Assembly (NCBI GenBank): GCA_017522185.1 | Contig: JAFWZZ010000023.1 | Location: 1 to 43,929, forward strand | Reading direction: 5' to 3' | Length of the DNA stretch: 43,929 bases | Source of the DNA: Bacillota bacterium | GTDB lineage: Bacteria > Bacillota > Clostridia > Peptostreptococcales > Anaerovoracaceae | Shown: positions 8,277 to 15,450 of the stretch, in pieces | Layout of the letters: each line of letters starts with the position of its first letter | Numbering within the stretch: the stretch's first letter is position 1 | Notes under the pieces: model-generated | Told to the model about the DNA's origin: nothing | The model's input: only the letters and a program-made list of their open reading frames with translations | Databases searched by the model: none | Position numbers and translations under genes: made by a program

Positions 8277-9029
8277 ATGAGACTCATATCCTGGAATGTA
8301 AACGGCCTGCGTGCCTGCCTGGGAAAAGGTTTTGTAGAATCCATGCGTGAACTGGATGCGGATTTTATCTGCATTCAGGAGACGAAGATGCAGGAAGGCC
8401 AGGCAGAGGTGGACATGCCGGAATTTGGACACGTATATTACAGCAGCGCGGAGAAGAAAGGCTACTCCGGCACTGCGGTTTTTGCAAAGGAAGAACCACT
8501 GCATGTGCAGATCAACTTTGGGAAACATACCGATGAGGGCCGCGGCGTCATCATGGAATACGAGAAGTTTTTCCTGGTGAATGTTTATGTGCCAAATGCC
8601 CAGGACAAGTTGAAGCGTATCGATTACCGAATGGAGTGGGAAGATGACTTCAGAGAATTCGTCCTGGAACTGGACAAGAAAAAACCGGTGATTATCTGTG
8701 GCGATATGAACGTGGCGAAAGAGGAAATCGATCTGAAGAATCCGAAATCTAACCGCGGCAACGCAGGATTCTCCGATCAGGAGCGCGACAAGATGCGTGA
8801 ACTGCAGGGGGCGGGCTTCGTGGACACGTTCCGCTATCTGTACCCTGATGCAGAAGGCATCTACAGCTGGTGGTCCTACCGCTTCAATGCCCGCAAGAAC
8901 AATGCGGGGTGGCGTATCGACTACTTCCTGGTCAGCGACCGCATCAAAGACAAAATCGTAGATGCAAAAATCCATACGGACATTTTCGGAAGTGACCACT
9001 GTCCGGTAGAATTGGAAATCGAACTATGA
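8277..9029 (+). CDS. xth: Exodeoxyribonuclease III / AP endonuclease
   Basis: DNA-repair nuclease that cleaves at abasic sites and degrades 3' ends. All signature blocks are visible in 250 residues: MRLISWNVNGLRA at the start, ICIQETKMQ (metal Glu), GDMNVAKEEIDL with the catalytic Asp/Asn, NAGFSDQERD, YSWWSYRFNARKNNAGWRIDY and the C-terminal GSDHCPV with the catalytic Asp-His. GAAGAGGAGGAAATATC precedes the ATG. Its stop overlaps the next gene by 4 nt (ATGA), so the two genes are co-translated. Confidence 0.95.
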   Translation: MRLISWNVNGLRACLGKGFVESMRELDADFICIQETKMQEGQAEVDMPEFGHVYYSSAEKKGYSGTAVFAKEEPLHVQINFGKHTDEGRGVIMEYEKFFLVNVYVPNAQDKLKRIDYRMEWEDDFREFVLELDKKKPVIICGDMNVAKEEIDLKNPKSNRGNAGFSDQERDKMRELQGAGFVDTFRYLYPDAEGIYSWWSYRFNARKNNAGWRIDYFLVSDRIKDKIVDAKIHTDIFGSDHCPVELEIEL

Positions 9030-9907
9030 GAACAAGTGTGATGATGAGTGCGGCAATTGCACTCTTACTGTGCCTGATTCTGTTTCTGCATTGGAATAAT
9101 AAGTCCATTGTGACAACGGAATATGTGTATGAGAGTGACAGGTTGCCGAAGGCATTTGACGGGTACCGCATCACCCATGTGTCGGACCTGCAGAGCGAAT
9201 ATTTTGGGAAAAATCAGAGAAACTTAATAGAAAAGACAGCGAAGACGAATCCGGACATTATCGTCTACACGGGAGACTTGTTAGACAGAAATCACACGGA
9301 TTTCGATGCGGCAAGAACTGCAATGGAAGGACTGCTCGATATCGCACCGGTATACTATGTCAACGGCAATCATGAGATGGCGGTGGAGGAGACTGCCATG
9401 AATGCCTTCTACGAAGAACTGGAGGCTATGGGTGTTTCCGTTCTCTTTGACCGCAGCCTTCGGATAACAAAGGACGATGCGGAGATCTGCCTGATGGGAC
9501 TTTCGGAACATACGGTTTTCGGATGCAAGGATTTTATAAGGGATAACAGCGCGCCGCTGGATATGAATATGCTGCAGGCGGCTTTGGACGGACTGCGCAG
9601 CCAGGGGGCGAAGAGTGATTTCTCGATTCTGCTCGCTCACGAGCCACAGTATCTGGATGCATACGCTGCAGCAGGATTTGATCTTGCCTTTGCCGGACAC
9701 GCCCATGGCGGACAAATTCGGCTGCCGTTTACGGACGGACTCTATGCACCAGGACAGGGCGTTCTGCCGAAACTGGCCAGTGGGATGCACGGGAAGGAAG
9801 AGACGACGCTGGTAATCAGCAGAGGGCTGGGCAACAGCACCTTCCCGTTCCGTGTCTTTAACAGACCGGAAATCATAACTGTAAAATTATTACATGGAAA
9901 TAATTGA
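9026..9907 (+). CDS. Membrane-anchored metallophosphoesterase (YkuE/calcineurin-like)
   Basis: Calcineurin-like phosphoesterase of 293 residues with an N-terminal membrane anchor (SAAIALLLCLILFLHW). The dimetal motifs are present in order: VYTGDLLDRNH, YVNGNHEM, LLAHEP and FAGHAHGGQIRLP. The first motif is altered: HVSDLQS has Gln where the family consensus D-x-H has a metal-binding His. This may be a subfamily variant. It overlaps xth by 4 nt. YkuE-like proteins often act at the cell surface on lipid or phosphoester substrates, but no specific substrate can be inferred. Confidence 0.85.
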   Translation: MRTSVMMSAAIALLLCLILFLHWNNKSIVTTEYVYESDRLPKAFDGYRITHVSDLQSEYFGKNQRNLIEKTAKTNPDIIVYTGDLLDRNHTDFDAARTAMEGLLDIAPVYYVNGNHEMAVEETAMNAFYEELEAMGVSVLFDRSLRITKDDAEICLMGLSEHTVFGCKDFIRDNSAPLDMNMLQAALDGLRSQGAKSDFSILLAHEPQYLDAYAAAGFDLAFAGHAHGGQIRLPFTDGLYAPGQGVLPKLASGMHGKEETTLVISRGLGNSTFPFRVFNRPEIITVKLLHGNN

Positions 9908-9932
9908 CATTAAGATGAAGAGGTGGTAATAT
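9904..9932 (+). promoter_or_regulatory. Promoter of the PC4/YdbC-like gene
   Basis: TTGACA (9904-9909), 17-bp spacer, TAATAT (9927-9932). The -35 box overlaps the last codons of the preceding gene. Confidence 0.7.
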
Positions 9933-9965
9933 ATTCCTGAGCTGACTGGCAGGGAGGAGTATATT

Positions 9966-10448
9966 ATGCCAGATAGAGACTTTACTTTTGAGATTGAGGA
10001 ACACTTCGGTGTGATCGGCAGTCGTGAAGGCTGGAACAAGGAGCTGAACCTGGTCAGATGGAACGGCGCAGCTGCAAAATATGACATCCGCGAATGGGAC
10101 GAGCATCATGAGCAGATGCACAGGGGGCTTACCCTGACACCATGGGAGATGCGGAAGGTGGTAGATTTGTTCGTGTCCAGAAACAACCATGCAGCCGTTG
10201 CCAGGGGTCGCGCCATCGAGGCCGGACGTAATGCCAGAAGAATCGCGGCAAGACAGAAGGCGGAGGAAACTGCGGCTGAAGCGGAACGTCAGGCAGAGCT
10301 GGAAGCTCTGGAGGGCGCCGCACCGCCCTTTGAGGAACCGTCTGCGGAGGAACCGCCTGCTGAGGAGCCGCCGACAGAGACTGCGGAGGAACAGAAGCAG
10401 GTGGACAGTGATGAATCTCAAGAGGAGCTGCAGGATGCAGATTTTTAA
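9966..10448 (+). CDS. PC4/YdbC-like single-strand nucleic-acid-binding protein with acidic tail
   Basis: Residues 1-75 (FTFEIEEHFGVIGSREGWNK, ELNLVRWNGAAAKYDIREWD, HHEQMHRGLTLTPWEMRKVV) match my recollection of the YdbC family, bacterial relatives of the transcriptional coactivator PC4 that bind single-stranded DNA. A basic, Ala/Arg-rich helix follows (residues 78-105), then a low-complexity Glu/Pro/Ala tail with repeated EEPPAEEPP-type units to the end. The core family is about 75 residues, so the tail roughly doubles the protein. The start has AGGGAGGAG upstream. The role in the cell is not established; the charged tail may be a partner-binding region. Confidence 0.7.
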   Translation: MPDRDFTFEIEEHFGVIGSREGWNKELNLVRWNGAAAKYDIREWDEHHEQMHRGLTLTPWEMRKVVDLFVSRNNHAAVARGRAIEAGRNARRIAARQKAEETAAEAERQAELEALEGAAPPFEEPSAEEPPAEEPPTETAEEQKQVDSDESQEELQDADF

Positions 10449-10511
10449 GAAGAGGAACCAAAGCTGCAGGAGGAGCATATCATATAGTACCTGACAAAAG
10501 GAGGTAATGAT

Positions 10512-10649
10512 ATGTTCTGTAATGACAGAAAAGGGATGGATGACAGTCTCTTATTCTTCTTTTTATTATTAGTTCTGCTGTTCTGCAATCCGAGCATGTT
10601 CGGCTGTGGAAACAACCAGTACGACACATGTGAACCTACATGTTGCTAG
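10512..10649 (+). CDS. 45-residue Cys-rich membrane peptide
   Basis: A small gene with a very strong ribosome-binding site (AAAAGGAGG, 7 nt before the ATG). The peptide starts MFCNDRKGMDD, continues with one hydrophobic segment (SLLFFFLLLVLLF, residues 12-24) and ends with CGNNQYDTCEPTCC. It contains seven Cys, five of them after the hydrophobic segment. I do not recognise a family. A membrane-anchored or spore-type peptide is conceivable. The strong translation signal and clean terminator support it as a real gene. It lies 63 nt after the PC4-like gene and is probably co-transcribed. Confidence 0.65.
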   Translation: MFCNDRKGMDDSLLFFFLLLVLLFCNPSMFGCGNNQYDTCEPTCC

Positions 10650-10655
10650 AAACAA

Positions 10656-10683
10656 AGAAGAGAGGGCATTAACCCTCTCTTCT
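10656..10683. terminator. Bidirectional terminator between convergent small genes
   Basis: An 11-bp perfect stem, AGAAGAGAGGG / CCCTCTCTTCT, with a 6-nt loop. It follows the 45-aa gene on the plus strand and contains the last codons of the DUF378 gene on the minus strand. The U-tract is weak on both sides. Confidence 0.6.
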
Positions 10684-10863
10684 GTCTTCAAAGAGAAAAG
10701 AAATTGACCATACGGCTGCGATCCCTACCAGCGCATAGATGATGCGGGCCAGGAAATAGAGATTGCCGCCGAAGATGGCGCTTACCAGGTTAAACTGAAA
10801 CAGACCGACCAGTCCCCAGTTGAGACCGCCGATGATAACCAGGATCAGGATTAGTTGCCTCAT
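10669..10863 (-). CDS. DUF378 family small membrane protein
   Basis: 64 residues with two membrane segments. The sequence LILVIIGGLNWGLVGLFQFN, then LVSAIFGG and LARIIYALVGIAAVWSI, is the DUF378 signature; the family is small, widespread in Firmicutes and of unknown function. The ATG at 10863 has AGGGAG 7 nt upstream. Longer in-frame starts would run across the divergent promoter region and are not supported. It is transcribed away from the nucleoside-kinase gene. Confidence 0.85.
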   Translation of the reverse strand: MRQLILILVIIGGLNWGLVGLFQFNLVSAIFGGNLYFLARIIYALVGIAAVWSISFLFEDRREG

Positions 10864-10951
10864 CAAATCACTCCCTTCGGGTGTATTTTGCCCGGGTATA
10901 TTTATTCTATACGAAAAATATGATAGAATAACAGCAAAGGAGGATGCTTTT

Positions 10952-12616
10952 ATGAAGATACAGTTAAAGACATCTCCCCGCGGGGAATACAGGGAATTAG
11001 ATATTGCAAAAGGAACGACACTGGAGACTTTGTACCGCAGCCTGGAGACCGGACTGCCATACACGGTTCTGGCGGCGAGAGTGCAGAACCGTCTGGAAGA
11101 GCTGACCTTTGCCGTGGAAGAACCTTGCCAGATTGAGCTTTTGGACATGCGGACCCAGGATGCGAATCTAATCTATCAGTACAGTCTGACGCTTCTGTAC
11201 ATCAAGGCGGTCCGGGACTGTCTGGGGCCGGTTCGTGTGGAAGTGCAGAATTCCCTGAACAAAGGGTTATATACAGAAATCAAGACGAAAGAAAATATTA
11301 CGGAAGCGCAGGTGCGGCAGATTGAGGAACGGATGCGGGAGCTGGTAGCAGCAGACCTGCCTTTCGTAAAGGAGCGTGTGAGCCGGGAAGACGCCGTGAG
11401 CATTCTGCAACAGGCAGGGCTGGAAGAGAAACACCGGCTTCTGGAACATGCTGAAGATATAGAAACGGTGGACTTCTACACCCTGGACGACTACAGAGAT
11501 TCCTTCTTCTCGGCCATGGTGCCGTCTACGGGTTACCTGCAGCATTTTGAACTGAAGAAATACAGGCGTGGTGTGCTGCTTCGCTTTCCACATCCGTCTG
11601 AGCCAGACCGGATACCGGACTATGAGGACGAGGTGAAGCTGTATCAGGCGTTCAGTGAGCAGACCAGATGGGATCAGCTTCTGGGTGTCAATTACGTGGC
11701 AGACTTAAACGAAAAGATCGAAAGCGGCGCATACAAGGAACTGATTCAGTTGTCGGAAGCCCTGCATGAGAAGAAAATTTCAGATATTGCGGATCAGATT
11801 AAACAGGAACGCAAGCGGATCGTCCTCATCGCGGGACCTTCTTCTTCCGGGAAAACGACTTTCGCCCAGAGACTGTGCATCCAGCTGAAGGTCAACGGGC
11901 TGGAGCCTTTGTATCTGGGAACGGATGACTACTTTGTGGAGCGGGAAGAGACACCGCTGGACCAGCACGGCGAACCAGATTATGAAAACCTGGGTGCGGT
12001 GGACATCGAACTGTTTAACCGGAATATGAACGATCTGCTGGAAGGCAGGGAAGTCGACCTGCCGGCCTTTGATTTTCTTACGGGCCACAAGGTGTTTGGA
12101 AAACGAATCACGAAGATCAACGGCAGACAGCCCATCGTTATCGAGGGCATTCACGGGCTGAACGAAGAACTGACGGCACAGATTCCGAAAGAAGAAAAGT
12201 TCAAGATCTATATCAGCCCGCTGACCCAGCTGAATATCGACGGTCATAACCGCATCCCGACCACGGAGGAGCGTATGCTGCGCAGAATGGTCCGGGATTA
12301 CCGCTACCGTGGGAAGGCAGCCCAGACGACCATCGACGAATGGCCGAAGGTTCGGGCGGGAGAAGATACCAACATCTTCCCTTACAACGGGGAGGCGGAT
12401 GTACTGTTCAATTCCTATCACGTGTATGAGATTGCAGTACTGAAGAAATACGCGGAACCGCTGCTTCGTGCGGTGAAGGATACGGAACCGTCCTACATGA
12501 CGGCACAGCGGCTGCTGGACTTCCTGCAGTTTTTCCGTACCATTGAAGACGATCACATTATCGTGAACAACTCTATCATCAGGGAGTTTATCGGCGGCAG
12601 TATATTTGTAGAATAA
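10952..12616 (+). CDS. TGS-domain nucleoside (uridine-type) kinase
   Basis: 554 residues in three parts. Residues 1-65 look like a TGS/ubiquitin-like domain (KGTTLETLYRSLETG). Residues 70-270 resemble the threonyl-tRNA synthetase second additional domain, including YTLDDYRDSFFSAMVPSTGY. Residues 288-500 are a P-loop kinase of the uridine-kinase/phosphoribulokinase family, with Walker A GPSSSGKTT at 295-303, the LGTDDYF base/ribose region, FDFLTGHK and VIEGIHGLN. AAAGGAGGATGCTTTT precedes the ATG; an upstream in-frame start at 10820 would be antisense to DUF378 and lacks a site. Related proteins are annotated as nucleoside kinases. It precedes a PfkB kinase, so a role in nucleoside salvage is reasonable. 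Confidence 0.85.
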   Translation: MKIQLKTSPRGEYRELDIAKGTTLETLYRSLETGLPYTVLAARVQNRLEELTFAVEEPCQIELLDMRTQDANLIYQYSLTLLYIKAVRDCLGPVRVEVQNSLNKGLYTEIKTKENITEAQVRQIEERMRELVAADLPFVKERVSREDAVSILQQAGLEEKHRLLEHAEDIETVDFYTLDDYRDSFFSAMVPSTGYLQHFELKKYRRGVLLRFPHPSEPDRIPDYEDEVKLYQAFSEQTRWDQLLGVNYVADLNEKIESGAYKELIQLSEALHEKKISDIADQIKQERKRIVLIAGPSSSGKTTFAQRLCIQLKVNGLEPLYLGTDDYFVEREETPLDQHGEPDYENLGAVDIELFNRNMNDLLEGREVDLPAFDFLTGHKVFGKRITKINGRQPIVIEGIHGLNEELTAQIPKEEKFKIYISPLTQLNIDGHNRIPTTEERMLRRMVRDYRYRGKAAQTTIDEWPKVRAGEDTNIFPYNGEADVLFNSYHVYEIAVLKKYAEPLLRAVKDTEPSYMTAQRLLDFLQFFRTIEDDHIIVNNSIIREFIGGSIFVE

Positions 12617-12643
12617 AACCTTTTAAGAAACGAGGAACAGACA

Positions 12644-13552
12644 ATGGCAAAAATTATCATCGTTGGCGGAATCAACATTGATATCGAGGGAAGCCCTTAC
12701 GCGGCACTTCGTCCTGCAGACTCCAACCCGGGGAAAGTAGGGATTTCTTATGGCGGCGTAGGAAGAAATATCGTAGAAAACATTGCAAGACTCGGCGGCA
12801 GCGTAGGCATGGTTTCCCTAACCGGGGAAGATGCCATGGGTCTGGATGCGAAGAAACATCTTGGGGACCTGGGCGTGGAAACGCAGTACATAGAACAGGT
12901 ACCGGGAGAAAATACAGGCATGTATCTGTCTATTCTTAACGACAGGAACGACATGGAGCTGGCGATCTGCAATATGGATATTTTCAAGAAGATTACGCCG
13001 GCATTTCTCGAGGAACGTCTGCCTTATCTGGAGCAGGCAGAAATCGTCGGTGTGGACTGTAACCTGGACTTCGAGGCCCTGGACTATATCACAAAGACGC
13101 TGAAGACACCGCTGTTCCTGGAACCGGTTTCCGCATCAAAGGCGGAACGGGTCAAAGACATCATCGGCAGGTTCCATACGATCAAGCCGAATAAGATCGA
13201 GGCGGAAATGCTGAGTGGTATGTCCATCGACAGTGACGAGGATCTGTGTAATGCTGCCCAGTGGTTCTTTGACCAGGGGGTGAAGAGGGTGTTCATCAGC
13301 CTCAGCGAAAGAGGAGCCTATTATAAGGATGAGCACGGTGAAGGCATTGTGCCGCCAAACCTGGTAGAACTGGTCAGCGCCACCGGTGCGGGGGATGCTT
13401 TTTCTGCAGTGATTCTCTATGGACACATTAACGGCATGAGCGCGAAAGAGATTACGGAGATGGGTATGGCCTGTTCGTCTATCGCGGTAGAGACCAAGAC
13501 CGCGGTGAATCCGGAAATGTCTATGGAAAAAGTAAGAGAACGAATGAAATAA
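12644..13552 (+). CDS. PfkB-family carbohydrate/nucleoside kinase (pseudouridine-kinase-like)
   Basis: Ribokinase-fold kinase of 302 residues. The N-terminal motif is VGGINIDIEG; next come GGVGRNIVENIARLG (residues 44-58), the IKPNKIEAEML strand and the PfkB signature 2, SATGAGDAFSAVILYG, with the catalytic Asp in GAGDAF. Proteins of this shape next to nucleoside genes are often pseudouridine kinases (PsuK), but no PsuG glycosidase gene is nearby, so the substrate stays open. It begins 27 nt after the nucleoside kinase and ends at a strong terminator shared with the convergent phosphorylase gene. Confidence 0.82.
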   Translation: MAKIIIVGGINIDIEGSPYAALRPADSNPGKVGISYGGVGRNIVENIARLGGSVGMVSLTGEDAMGLDAKKHLGDLGVETQYIEQVPGENTGMYLSILNDRNDMELAICNMDIFKKITPAFLEERLPYLEQAEIVGVDCNLDFEALDYITKTLKTPLFLEPVSASKAERVKDIIGRFHTIKPNKIEAEMLSGMSIDSDEDLCNAAQWFFDQGVKRVFISLSERGAYYKDEHGEGIVPPNLVELVSATGAGDAFSAVILYGHINGMSAKEITEMGMACSSIAVETKTAVNPEMSMEKVRERMK

Positions 13553-13574
13553 GATGGAATAAGAATAAATAAGA

Positions 13575-13604
13575 AAAAGGAGCTGTCGCATGACGGCTCC
13601 TTTT
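13575..13604. terminator. Bidirectional terminator between the PfkB kinase and the phosphorylase
   Basis: AAAAGGAGC pairs with GCTCCTTTT, with an inner TGTC/GACG helix and a GCAT loop. A-run and T-run on opposite sides allow it to act for both convergent genes. Confidence 0.85.
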
Positions 13605-13621
13605 GTGGTTGTATTGTGAAA

Positions 13622-14338
13622 TTAGTCTTCTGTGCTGATTAGTGTCTCCAGACCGATGCGGATCATCTTGTCCAGCCCACGTTCTTTTTCTTCTGCAGGC
13701 ATATGTTTTTCCGGTTTGTACAGGTTACCAACGATGTTGAGGATCATCAATGCGTTGACACCTTCTCTTGCAGCTACGGAATAGAGGCCTACGCCTTCCT
13801 GCTCGGCAGCCAGTACCTGCCACTTTTCCCACTGGCGGCTGTAGTTGGCCTTGTCTTCTACATAGAAGTGATCGTTGCAGAGGGTTGTGCCTACGTAAAC
13901 CCTGCAGTCTTCTTTTTGTGCAGCGTGGTATGCTTTGTGAAGCAGACCGAAATCAGCGGCAGGCGCAAAGGTTCCAGGCAGATCGTAGAGATTGATGCCG
14001 GATGTGGTGCTGGTTGCCGTGGAGAGTACGATATCGTTGATCTCCAGCTCTTCTCTGACTGCACCGGCAGTGCCGACTCTGACAAAATTCTTACATCCGT
14101 ATTCTCTGCAAAGCTCTGTCATGTAAATCATCAGGGACGGTGTGCCCATGCCGGATGCCATGACGGAGACACGATGGCCTTTGTACATGCCGGTGTAACC
14201 GTACATGCCGCGGAGTTCGTTAAAACAGAATGCATCTTCCAGGAAAGTCTCTGCGATGTATTTTGCGCGAAGGGGATCGCCTGGCATCAGAATATTTGGA
14301 GCGATGTCGCCTGGTTTCGCGTTAATATGTAAACTCAT
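13622..14338 (-). CDS. DeoD-family purine nucleoside phosphorylase, variant active site
   Basis: Hexameric-type nucleoside phosphorylase of 238 residues, which would split nucleosides with phosphate. Family features are HINAKPGDIAPNILMPGDPL, RAKYIAETFLEDA, SVMASGMGTPSLMIY, FVRVGTAGAV and AEQEGVGLYSVAAREGVNAL, with the two ribose-binding Glu residues. The segment that in E. coli DeoD reads TVSDHI, with the proton-donating Asp204, reads NIVGNL here, and the following Arg217 position aligns with Lys. Substrate range or even activity may therefore differ. AAGGAGG is upstream of the ATG. It lies next to two kinases that also look nucleoside-related. Confidence 0.8.
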   Translation of the reverse strand: MSLHINAKPGDIAPNILMPGDPLRAKYIAETFLEDAFCFNELRGMYGYTGMYKGHRVSVMASGMGTPSLMIYMTELCREYGCKNFVRVGTAGAVREELEINDIVLSTATSTTSGINLYDLPGTFAPAADFGLLHKAYHAAQKEDCRVYVGTTLCNDHFYVEDKANYSRQWEKWQVLAAEQEGVGLYSVAAREGVNALMILNIVGNLYKPEKHMPAEEKERGLDKMIRIGLETLISTED

Positions 14339-14374
14339 AATTTCTTCCTCCTTGCGTAAACTATTGCTGGGACT

Positions 14375-14403
14375 ATTTTAACACGGGCAAGAAAAAAGGG
14401 CAA
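14375..14403 (-). promoter_or_regulatory. Putative promoter of the phosphorylase gene
   Basis: On the minus strand TTGCCC, 17-bp spacer, TAAAAT. The -35 box is formed by half of the dfx terminator stem, so termination of dfx and initiation of the next gene overlap physically. Confidence 0.4.
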
Positions 14404-14419
14404 GGTACTGACCTTGCCC
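14392..14419 (-). terminator. Terminator after desulfoferrodoxin
   Basis: Stem GGGCAAGGT / ACCTTGCCC (14398-14406 and 14411-14419) with a 4-nt loop. On the minus strand it is followed by six T residues (AAAAAA at 14392-14397 on the plus strand). Confidence 0.9.
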
Positions 14420-14437
14420 GATGGATTGTCTTGTGTT

Positions 14438-14815
14438 TTATGCTTCTGCCTTCCAGAAACCGTGTAAGTTGCAGTATTCGTAAGCTGCGATAACCTGTTC
14501 ACCTTCGCCTAAGATGAATTCTGCTTCAGGAACGCCTGTGTGATCCAGAGCTTTTCTCTGTACACCCTTGTTTGTTTCTAAGATGACGAATGCGATGTGA
14601 TGTTCTTCCTGCATTGGATGAGCTACGCTGCCAACCTTTACAACAACTTTGTTACCTTCTGCTTCGATAACCGGTACGTGCTTTTCCTGTGCTGCATCTG
14701 TTGTATTCGGAACCAGTTCCTGCATCAGTTCGCCGCAGCATACTGGATTTACACCTCTGTCTTCTACCATTTCTACGATATTACCGCAATGTGCGCATTT
14801 GTAAAGTTTTAACAT
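14438..14815 (-). CDS. dfx: Desulfoferrodoxin (superoxide reductase)
   Basis: Two-domain 2Fe superoxide reductase that reduces superoxide to peroxide in anaerobes. Center I uses C7, C10, C26 and C27 (CAHC and CC). Center II is visible as E44-K45-H46 (QEKHVPV), the histidines in VAHPMQEEHHI, and the Cys-His pair in EYCNLHGFW near the C-terminus. Length is 125 residues. I use the ATG at 14815, which has GGAGGT 7 nt upstream; a TTG further upstream lies in the ribosome-binding site. It is divergent from perR-rbr and shares a regulatory region with Fur/PerR-like boxes, so peroxide control is likely. Confidence 0.95.
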   Translation of the reverse strand: MLKLYKCAHCGNIVEMVEDRGVNPVCCGELMQELVPNTTDAAQEKHVPVIEAEGNKVVVKVGSVAHPMQEEHHIAFVILETNKGVQRKALDHTGVPEAEFILGEGEQVIAAYEYCNLHGFWKAEA

Positions 14816-14854
14816 AATATTTACCTCCAATTTTCTTTAAGTGATTTTTATAAG

Positions 14855-14869
14855 TGATAATCATTCTCG
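14855..14869. promoter_or_regulatory. Fur/PerR-type operator in the dfx leader
   Basis: TGATAATCATTCTCG matches the 7-1-7 Fur-family box (TGATAATNATTATCA) except for two positions in the right half. It lies just downstream of the dfx -10 box, where a bound repressor would block transcription. Confidence 0.5.
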
Positions 14870-14883
14870 TTTATGATAGTTTG

Positions 14884-14911
14884 ATTATACCATCTTTTTA
14901 TATAATGTAAA
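14884..14911 (-). promoter_or_regulatory. Promoter of dfx
   Basis: On the minus strand TTTACA (plus 14906-14911), 16-bp spacer, TATAAT (plus 14884-14889). The -10 box is perfect. The transcription start would be near 14877. Confidence 0.6.
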
Positions 14912-14955
14912 CATATTTTTTTGAAAAAATTCTAAAAATATTTTTAAAAAACTTG

Positions 14956-14984
14956 TTGACAGAATGGGTAGTGCTGGTTATAAT
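14956..14984 (+). promoter_or_regulatory. Consensus promoter of perR-rbr
   Basis: TTGACA (14956-14961), 17-bp spacer, TATAAT (14979-14984). Both hexamers are perfect, so the unregulated promoter should be very strong; the -10 box lies within a PerR-like box. Confidence 0.85.
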
Positions 14985-15001
14985 AATGATAATCAATATC
15001 A
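14978..15001. promoter_or_regulatory. Overlapping PerR/Fur boxes on the perR promoter
   Basis: TTATAATAATGATAA (14978-14992) matches the PerR box TTATAATNATTATAA with one mismatch. TGATAATCAATATCA (14987-15001) matches the Fur-type 7-1-7 box with one mismatch. The two overlap by 6 nt and cover the -10 box. This fits autoregulation by the PerR encoded just downstream. Confidence 0.7.
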
Positions 15002-15024
15002 CTTATGCAAGAAAGGAGCGGAAA

Positions 15025-15429
15025 ATGCGGTACTCGAAGCAGAGAAATCTGATACTGAATATCCTCAGAGAGAATCCAGTACATCCGACAGCGGAATGGA
15101 TCTTTGAGAAGGCAAGAGAAGAAATGCCCGGCATCGGTGTTGCGACCGTATACCGCAACCTGAATGCATTGGTCGAAGCCGGAGAGATTGAGAGGATCTC
15201 AGGACTGGATGGCGTTGACCGATTTGACGGAAATCACATGCCGCACTATCACATGAAATGTAACACATGCGGAAGGCTCTACGATCTGGAGCCAGAAAGC
15301 CAGGAATCGCTGGCCCGTATGGAAGAGGTGATTAGAGAGACCTTCCCGACAGAGGCAGTGGGAATCAAATTGAACACCATGCTGCTGAAGGGAACATGTA
15401 AACAGTGTAGCTGTGGCGAACCAATGTAA
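15025..15429 (+). CDS. perR: PerR-type peroxide-responsive repressor (Fur family)
   Basis: Fur-family metalloregulator of 134 residues. The winged-helix domain includes HPTAEWIFEKA and GVATVYRNLNALVEAGEI. The structural zinc site is CNTC (79-82) and CKQC (125-128). The regulatory ligands of PerR align with H20 (HPTAEW), D68 (RFDG), H74 and H76 (HYHM) and D87 (LYDLE). Asp at the last position, instead of Glu, favours PerR over Fur. The ATG at 15025 has GAAAGGAG upstream; an in-frame ATG-like start at 14953 lies before the promoter. It is co-transcribed with rubrerythrin and divergent from dfx. Confidence 0.88.
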   Translation: MRYSKQRNLILNILRENPVHPTAEWIFEKAREEMPGIGVATVYRNLNALVEAGEIERISGLDGVDRFDGNHMPHYHMKCNTCGRLYDLEPESQESLARMEEVIRETFPTEAVGIKLNTMLLKGTCKQCSCGEPM

Positions 15430-15450
15430 TGAAAGAAAAGGAGAAAGAAA

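Noticed and set aside
10864-11148. Upstream extension of the DUF378 gene
   Set aside because: It would be antisense to the nucleoside-kinase start. The ATG at 10863 has a good site and gives the normal family length.
13703-14332. 209-aa plus-strand frame opposite the phosphorylase
   Set aside because: Shadow of the DeoD-family gene, without a ribosome-binding site or recognisable motif.
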